From contig MGNQ01000044.1 in the NCBI GenBank assembly GCA_001796865.1, positions 14,625 to 31,121 of the forward strand: a stretch of DNA of 16,497 nt, written 5' to 3'. Of the stretch, positions 13,115 through 16,497 are shown one piece after another. The notes under the pieces were generated by a model. The model was not told the DNA's origin. It worked only from the letters and a program-made list of their open reading frames with translations, and ran no database searches. This DNA is from Chloroflexi bacterium RBG_16_56_11. Lineage in GTDB: Bacteria > Chloroflexota > Dehalococcoidia > Dehalococcoidales > RBG-16-60-22. The position numbers and the translations under genes were made by a program. Position 1 is the first letter of the stretch. Every line of letters starts with the position of its first letter.

Positions 13115-13465
13115 TCAAATTTCTATCATTATGGCGTCGCCGTCTATTTTTACAGGGTAAGTCTTCAGAGGCTGTTTAGGCTTCGTCACCTTTAGAGCTG
13201 CCGCGGAAAATCCCGAACCTTTCAGCCAGCGGATAACGGTCCCGTCCCTGATATCGAACTGGGAGCCGTGCCGGGGACAGGTGACTATCATCCCTTCGAG
13301 CACCCCCGCCGCCAGGTCACCCCCCATGTGGGGGCAGCGGTCATAGGTCGCGTAATACTTGCCGCCGACCCTGGCCAGCATTATTTCCTGCCCCTCCACC
13401 ATGACTTTTTTCTTTGTCCCGTCCTGAAAATCGCCGGTCACGCCGGCTTTAACGAAATTGGCCAT
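13115..13465 (-). CDS. Rieske [2Fe-2S] protein
   Basis: This 116-residue small soluble Rieske ferredoxin has all four cluster ligands: Cys44 and His46 in CPHMGG, Cys63 and His66 in CPRHGSQFD. There is no transmembrane anchor or twin-arginine signal, so it is cytosolic, of the type found in dioxygenase ferredoxins and NirD-like proteins. Such proteins pass single electrons; placed between two ferritin-like genes it may be their donor (inference). It is separated from the upstream tandem ferritin by a 38-bp gap with a strong hairpin. Confidence 0.95.
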   Translation of the reverse strand: MANFVKAGVTGDFQDGTKKKVMVEGQEIMLARVGGKYYATYDRCPHMGGDLAAGVLEGMIVTCPRHGSQFDIRDGTVIRWLKGSGFSAAALKVTKPKQPLKTYPVKIDGDAIMIEI

Positions 13466-13479
13466 GTCGCCCGCCTTTA

Positions 13480-13503
13480 TCCGCGGCTATCAGTGTCCGC
13501 GGA
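13480..13503 (-). other. hairpin between tandem ferritin-like gene and Rieske gene
   Basis: TCCGCGG and CCGCGGA form a perfect 7-bp GC stem around a 10-nt loop just after the ferritin-like stop. No U-run follows, so it looks like an mRNA stability or processing element rather than a terminator. Confidence 0.5.
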
Positions 13504-14346
13504 CTATTTCTTTTCTATTCCCTCGAGGAGGTCGGTGAAGACCTCCGCATGGTATTTTTCATGATCACGGATGCGCGAAAACAGCTCCCTGAGACCGGCG
13601 TCGCCGATTTCCCTGGCGGCCTTATTGTATTTCTTCGCGACATCCTTTTCTATTTTTAAATCCGCTTTGAGCATGTCGGCGGTCCCGGTAGAGCGGTCTA
13701 TCGTTGATTCTATGGTCTTCGGAGAACCGCCCGCGCCGACCATCTCCTCGGCCAGCCAGCCCAGGTGCTGCATTTCATTGACCGCCTGGTCCTCGAGCTG
13801 CTTTTTAGCCTCCATGTTTTTTGTCATGTAAGAGTGGAACAGGTATTGCAGGACGACCGTGTACTCGTGCTGGATGCCCCAGTCCAGCGTCTTGGTAACA
13901 TTGTCCTGGCGGTCGCCCTTGAGGTCTTTGAGGCCTTCCTTGATGGCCTTGTGGATAAAATGCTCGAACTTGCCGTGGTGCGCCTTTTCGTCGGCCAGAA
14001 TCCGCCCCAGCAACCGCTTTATCTTCGGGTCGTCGATTCTGGCGATGTGCTCCTGGTAGTGCGCGATGGCCCCCTCTTCCAGCTTGACATCCGACCCCAT
14101 CCACTCGTGCACCGCCTTGCCGGCCATGTTCATCGTGCCCCTTTTTACGCTCGGCTGGCCGCCCATCTCCACGATGGTTTCCGCCAGCCAGTCCAAGTGG
14201 CGCATCTCTTCCCGGGCTATTGCCTCTATCTCGCAAGCCAGCTCGCCTTCGCCCATGGAGTAGGCGTGGACAAGGTATTGCACGATGGCGCCGTGCTCGT
14301 CTTGCAGGTCGAGGTTCAGTATCTCGATGATTTTTTCCTTTTCCAT
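13504..14346 (-). CDS. tandem ferritin/bacterioferritin-like protein (two fused diiron domains)
   Basis: The 280-residue product is an internal duplication of a four-helix ferritin-like domain. Domain 1 (about 1-140) has Glu17 in DEHGAIVQYLVHAYS, Glu47/His50 in EEMRHLDWLAE, Glu91 and Glu120/His123. Domain 2 (about 150-280) has Glu161 in HEYTVVLQYLFHSYM, Glu191/His194 in NEMQHLGWLAE, Glu233 and Glu263/His266. The two copies align at VQYL.H.YM and MxHLxWLAExxVxxGGxP. Both diiron sites look complete, so it should bind four irons per chain. No rubredoxin domain or heme ligand is obvious. ATG 14346 follows AGGTGAAGG. It sits 52 bp after rubredoxin, a likely electron donor. Confidence 0.9.
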   Translation of the reverse strand: MEKEKIIEILNLDLQDEHGAIVQYLVHAYSMGEGELACEIEAIAREEMRHLDWLAETIVEMGGQPSVKRGTMNMAGKAVHEWMGSDVKLEEGAIAHYQEHIARIDDPKIKRLLGRILADEKAHHGKFEHFIHKAIKEGLKDLKGDRQDNVTKTLDWGIQHEYTVVLQYLFHSYMTKNMEAKKQLEDQAVNEMQHLGWLAEEMVGAGGSPKTIESTIDRSTGTADMLKADLKIEKDVAKKYNKAAREIGDAGLRELFSRIRDHEKYHAEVFTDLLEGIEKK

Positions 14347-14398
14347 CCTTCACCTCCGGTCTATTCTGCCCGATAAACCTTTACCTGATTTTAAATCA

Positions 14399-14557
14399 TT
14401 AAACCTTTTTGAACTCGCTTTTCGCCGCCCCGCAGATAGGGCATACCCAGGAGTCCGGTATCTTCTCGAAGGCCGTCCCTGCCGCTATTCCCCCGTCGGG
14501 GTTGCCCACCGCCGGATCGTAGATATAGCCGCAGACCGTACACTCGTATTTGGCCAT
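14399..14557 (-). CDS. rubredoxin
   Basis: The 52-residue rubredoxin has the canonical iron site: CTVCGY near the N-terminus and CPICGA near the C-terminus (Cys6, Cys9, Cys39, Cys42), with YIYDPAVGNPDGGI between. It is a small cytosolic one-electron carrier. Its ATG overlaps the flavin reductase stop (TAATG), implying coupled, near-equimolar synthesis. In Moorella a single fused protein (Hrb) joins the same two domains and feeds NO/O2-reducing flavodiiron protein; here the two halves are separate genes. Confidence 0.97.
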   Translation of the reverse strand: MAKYECTVCGYIYDPAVGNPDGGIAAGTAFEKIPDSWVCPICGAAKSEFKKV

Positions 14558-15093
14558 TATTTATCGCCTCCCTTTTCCTTAGCTATATAGCTCGGGGCCG
14601 CCTTCGGCGTCGTCCCCCGTTTTACCTGGTGATAGTATTCGTAGGTCATGCAAATTTCATCGGTGAGTACCTCGGCCGCGATAATCCTGCCTATAAAAAT
14701 CGTGTGCGTGCCCACGTCGACTTCTTTAATTACTTCGGCTTCGAAGTAGGCGGTAGCGTTATCGAGGAAAACCGGCGCCCCGGTGACGCCTACTTTATAC
14801 TTGATGTCCTTCAGTTTATCCGCGTCCCGCCCGGATTTAAATCCGAAGTTGCCTATATAGCTCAGCGGCGTGGCCTGGCAGAGTACGGAGGCGGAAAAAG
14901 CCTTGCTGGCTTTTATGTACTCGTGGGTCAGGTTCTTTTTATTGATACTGACAGCTACCGTCGGCGGTTCCGAGGTGACCTGGAAAACGGTATTAGCGGT
15001 CTGCCCGTTGAGCTTATTGCCCTTGAACGAGCCGATAACATACATCCCGTAACCGAGTTTCTGCAGCGCGACGAGATTCATATTATCCGCCAT
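14557..15093 (-). CDS. flavin reductase-like FMN-binding protein
   Basis: The 178-residue product belongs to the flavin reductase-like split-barrel family (YGMYVIGSFKGNKLNGQTANTVFQVTSEPP at the N-terminus, where the NGxTxNxxFQVS-type FMN contact is seen, then SVLCQATPLSYIGNFGFKSGRD). It should move electrons from NAD(P)H through FMN to the adjacent rubredoxin. Its ATG lies inside the rubrerythrin gene end (11-nt overlap), and its own stop overlaps the rubredoxin start, so the three form one translationally coupled cassette. Confidence 0.93.
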   Translation of the reverse strand: MADNMNLVALQKLGYGMYVIGSFKGNKLNGQTANTVFQVTSEPPTVAVSINKKNLTHEYIKASKAFSASVLCQATPLSYIGNFGFKSGRDADKLKDIKYKVGVTGAPVFLDNATAYFEAEVIKEVDVGTHTIFIGRIIAAEVLTDEICMTYEYYHQVKRGTTPKAAPSYIAKEKGGDK

Positions 15094-15613
15094 CGAGGGA
15101 ATGGTGCTCCTTCTGGACGAAGTAAGCTGCCGGATTTTTCAGGAACTCGAAATATTCCAGCAGCACCCGGTGATGCTCTTCTTCCTGGATGGCCAGTTTC
15201 TCATAGAAGTCTTTCTCAGCCCCGAACGTGGCCTTGCCCCCCTGGCTCTTATAGTAATCGAACGTCTTGTTTTCCATGGCCATCGCTGTTTGTATCGCTT
15301 CAATCTCTCCGGGAATCGCTTTCACGTTTCGGTCCATTTCCTTCATAGCTTCGGAAAAGACCGTATTCAGGCTTTTCCCCGTATCTACCTGGATTTTCCC
15401 GCCCGGCCACCCTTTCTTGGCCCTAATGTTATTATAGATGTTCTCAAAGACTTTGCGGTGTACGTCCTCTTCCCCGGCTAGCTTCTTCAGGAGCTCCTTG
15501 CCCAGCGGGTTCCGGCTGGACTTGCTCGATTTTTGATAGAACTCTTTTCCGTCTATCTCCATGCGTATGGCCGTTTGCAGCGCTGAAAGGGTCGTTTCAT
15601 GTTCGTTCGCCAT
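15083..15613 (-). CDS. rubrerythrin-type ferritin-like protein without rubredoxin domain
   Basis: The 176-residue diiron protein has Glu19 (MEIDGKEFYQK), Glu49/His52 (EEDVHRKVFE), Glu114 (MENKTFDYYKS) and Glu144-146/His147-148 (QEEEHHRVLLEY). That is the rubrerythrin ligand pattern. The C-terminal rubredoxin domain of classical rubrerythrin is absent, and a separate rubredoxin is encoded two genes on. Likely role: NADH-dependent peroxide reduction. ATG 15613 is preceded by GGGGAGGAGATAAG, a strong ribosome-binding site. It is the first gene of the minus-strand run. Confidence 0.93.
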   Translation of the reverse strand: MANEHETTLSALQTAIRMEIDGKEFYQKSSKSSRNPLGKELLKKLAGEEDVHRKVFENIYNNIRAKKGWPGGKIQVDTGKSLNTVFSEAMKEMDRNVKAIPGEIEAIQTAMAMENKTFDYYKSQGGKATFGAEKDFYEKLAIQEEEHHRVLLEYFEFLKNPAAYFVQKEHHSLDGG

Positions 15614-15726
15614 CTTATCTCCTCCCCGGTGCGTTAAAAATTATCTTTTTTAAATTTTACCGGTGACATCTCTGGCTGTATGTGACATAAGTTTCATCAT
15701 CGACAAAGTCGGTTTTCAATCTAAAA

Positions 15727-15735
15727 ATTATATCA
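15727..15735 (-). promoter_or_regulatory. extended -10 promoter candidate for the rubrerythrin run
   Basis: TGA-TATAAT on the minus strand is a perfect -10 box with the TGn extension; no -35 box is recognisable at 17 bp. The start near 15720 leaves a leader of about 107 nt. A GTGACAT direct repeat (15663-15669 and 15682-15688, 19 bp apart) in that leader could be a regulator site. Confidence 0.5.
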
Positions 15736-15744
15736 CATTTTCAT

Positions 15745-15827
15745 GCCCGCAGCCCCTCTCGTTTCGGCTCCCCGTTCAAGCCGGATATCCCGGAGGTCTG
15801 CCGGCGTGTCCGGCTGAGGGGCGGGGC
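15745..15827. ncRNA. unassigned GC-rich structured element, possible ncRNA
   Basis: The 323-bp gap 15614-15936 holds no other gene. Here an outer stem of 11 bp (15745-15748 and 15752-15758 with 15816-15822 and 15824-15827, with a 3/1 internal loop) encloses two hairpins: CGGCT/AGCCG (15765-15769 with 15779-15783) and GCCGG/CCGGC (15800-15804 with 15810-15814). The stems are symmetric, so strand is undecided. It matches no RNA family I recognise and no U-run follows on either side. Confidence 0.35.
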
Positions 15828-15874
15828 AAGGTATGCTAACAGCAATGCGAAAAATTTTTACCGTTCATCGTGCC

Positions 15875-15903
15875 TTGACACCGCCCCACCGCGAATATAT
15901 CAT
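15875..15903 (+). promoter_or_regulatory. promoter of the selenocysteine glutaredoxin
   Basis: Perfect TTGACA (15875-15880) and TATCAT (15898-15903, one mismatch) are separated by 17 bp. The start near 15910 leaves a leader of about 27 nt. Confidence 0.8.
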
Positions 15904-15936
15904 TTATTCGGAACAGTATCCCGGAAAGGACTCGTT

Positions 15937-16197
15937 ATGACCGAAAAAAAAGTAGTTATCTATTCCACCCCCACCTGACCCTATTGTATCCGGGCGAAAG
16001 AGTATCTTTCGCAAAAGAAAATTGCTTACCTGGAGCACAACGTCCTCGAAGACAGAGAAGCCGCCCACCAGATGGTTGAAAAGACCAAGCAAATGGGTGT
16101 CCCGGTGATTATCATCGACGATAAAGACATAGTCATTGGCTTCAATGTCGCCAAGCTGGACTCCCTGCTGGCGCCTGACAAAAAGCCCGGCCCCTGA
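15937..16197 (+). CDS. glutaredoxin, putative selenoprotein (UPYC active site)
   Basis: From ATG 15937 (AGGA 6 nt upstream) the frame runs 87 codons to TGA 16195-16197, with one internal TGA at 15976-15978 (codon 14). Read as selenocysteine, the product is 86 residues with active site YSTPT-Sec-PYC, in exact register with the CPYC of glutaredoxins. Downstream are the rest of the fold, including GVPVIIIDDKDIVIGFN (the cis-Pro and C-terminal strand). The pattern resembles YruB/NrdH-like small glutaredoxins. All residues after the TGA are well conserved in type and no other frame break occurs, so decay is unlikely. A bSECIS-like hairpin follows the UGA. Selenoprotein glutaredoxins are a known bacterial selenoprotein class. 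It should reduce disulfides or peroxides in the cytosol beside the redox-defence run. Confidence 0.9.
15994..16012 (+). promoter_or_regulatory. bacterial SECIS-like hairpin
   Basis: GCGAAAG (15994-16000) and CTTTCGC (16006-16012) form a perfect 7-bp stem around the loop AGUAU. The apical loop begins 22 nt after the UGA, within the 16-37 nt range of described bacterial SECIS elements, and has the required G among its first two bases (second position). Confidence 0.88.
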
Positions 16198-16419
16198 TTA
16201 CAGGTCCTTTTTAAGCTGCTCGAACTGCTCCCGCGTTATTTCGCCCCGGGCGTAGCGCTCCCTGGCGAATTCCAGGGCGCTGCGCTTTTCCGGACCGGTG
16301 CTACGTTGCCCCCAGCGGTTGACCGCCCAGATAATCAGGGCGATAAGCCCACCCCAGAAAACGACCATCCATATCATCCCGAAAAACATCCACCAGCCCG
16401 TACCGTTCGAATACCACAT
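16198..16419 (-). CDS. SHOCT-domain small membrane protein
   Basis: The 73-residue product has one N-terminal transmembrane helix (about residues 10-33, Trp/Met-rich: WWMFFGMIWMVVFWGG) and a C-terminal SHOCT motif (ALEFARERYARGEITREQFEQLKKDL; key residues A-RYARGEI--EEF-). SHOCT domains are short oligomerisation or interaction modules; function here is unknown. ATG 16419 follows GGGAG. Its stop directly abuts the glutaredoxin stop. Confidence 0.9.
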   Translation of the reverse strand: MWYSNGTGWWMFFGMIWMVVFWGGLIALIIWAVNRWGQRSTGPEKRSALEFARERYARGEITREQFEQLKKDL

Positions 16420-16451
16420 TGCGTAAACTCCCGAAACATTTTTCCCTTAAA

Positions 16452-16457
16452 ATGATA
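16452..16457 (-). promoter_or_regulatory. -10 box of the SHOCT gene promoter
   Basis: TATCAT on the minus strand (one mismatch to consensus) has no good -35 box, as expected for an activator-dependent promoter. The predicted start is near 16445, about 26 nt upstream of the ATG. Confidence 0.45.
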
Positions 16458-16477
16458 TCCTCTGCAGCCTGAAATTC

Positions 16478-16495
16478 ATGTGATAAACATCACAT
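16478..16495. promoter_or_regulatory. CRP/FNR-family operator palindrome
   Basis: The arms ATGTGAT and ATCACAT are perfect inverted repeats with a 4-nt spacer, and the core reads TGTGA-N6-TCACA, the full CRP consensus. Its centre (16486.5) lies at about -41.5 from the predicted SHOCT gene start, the class II activator position. It could also serve a gene beyond the right edge of the window. Confidence 0.75.
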
Positions 16496-16497
16496 AC

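Noticed and set aside
13805..14353. 182-codon frame overlapping the tandem ferritin gene on the same strand
   Set aside because: It is an Arg/Gly/His-rich out-of-frame shadow of a well-supported ferritin-like coding sequence.
15745..15827. tRNA-Sec (selC) or other tRNA in the structured gap beside the Sec-glutaredoxin
   Set aside because: A GTTCAAGCC string resembles a T loop, but no cloverleaf, no UCA anticodon loop and no 8-9 bp acceptor with CCA could be drawn on either strand.
15937..16197. Reading the glutaredoxin as a pseudogene with a premature TGA stop
   Set aside because: The stop falls exactly on the catalytic Cys codon, the frame is intact on both sides, promoter and ribosome-binding site are good, and a SECIS-like hairpin follows at canonical distance.

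Overview
The window is a GC-rich stretch (about 55-60% by eye) of a bacterial chromosome, very probably from an uncultured anaerobe of the Chloroflexota (Dehalococcoidia-like). The lineage is inferred from the protein flavour, the set of diiron and rubredoxin oxygen-defence genes typical of anaerobes, a DMSO-reductase-family molybdoenzyme, and a pantothenate operon whose leader fits the context of the Chloroflexi 'pan' RNA. No marker here fixes the taxonomy.

Layout. 1-1824: C-terminal two thirds of a molybdopterin oxidoreductase (+). 1825-2059: repeat-rich spacer with two copies of a hairpin repeat. 2060-2223: tRNA-Gly(GCC) and tRNA-Phe(GAA) (-). 2329-5751 (-): pantothenate operon reading DUF2520 reductase, panD, panB, panC, then a frameshifted cytidine deaminase. 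Its leader (5752-5886) carries a consensus promoter, an intrinsic terminator and a mutually exclusive antiterminator. 6013-7077 (+): hisA-hisI, transcribed divergently. 7080-9640 (-): coaE; then rplU-rpmA-rpmE-yqhQ-like. 9742-10314 (+): DUF457/YdjM-type membrane protein. 10318-15613 (-): a nine-gene run reading rubrerythrin, flavin reductase, rubredoxin, tandem ferritin-like protein, Rieske protein, second ferritin-like protein, SAM methyltransferase, hypothetical, HtrA-like protease. 15937-16197 (+): glutaredoxin with an in-frame UGA. 16198-16419 (-): SHOCT membrane protein under a perfect CRP/FNR-type palindrome.

The most notable observations are: (i) the glutaredoxin, in which UGA replaces the first Cys codon of CPYC and is followed at canonical distance by a perfect bacterial SECIS-like hairpin, so it is very likely a selenoprotein; (ii) the pan leader, which looks like a complete transcription-attenuating riboswitch; (iii) two core genes with no usable NTG start, hisA (apparent AUA) and rplU (apparent AUU), each with a strong Shine-Dalgarno sequence at the right place; (iv) the peroxide/oxygen/NO-defence gene run, with three diiron proteins (one internally duplicated), a split flavin reductase/rubredoxin pair and a Rieske ferredoxin, adjacent to the Sec-glutaredoxin; and (v) an unexplained 83-nt GC-rich fold between the divergent promoters of that defence run and the glutaredoxin.

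Working together, the right-hand half reads as a redox-stress island: NAD(P)H to flavin reductase to rubredoxin to rubrerythrin for peroxide or NO removal, with further ferritin-like and Rieske components, thiol repair by a Sec-glutaredoxin, and protein quality control by an HtrA-type protease. The left-hand half is housekeeping (coenzyme A precursor synthesis, histidine synthesis, ribosomal proteins).
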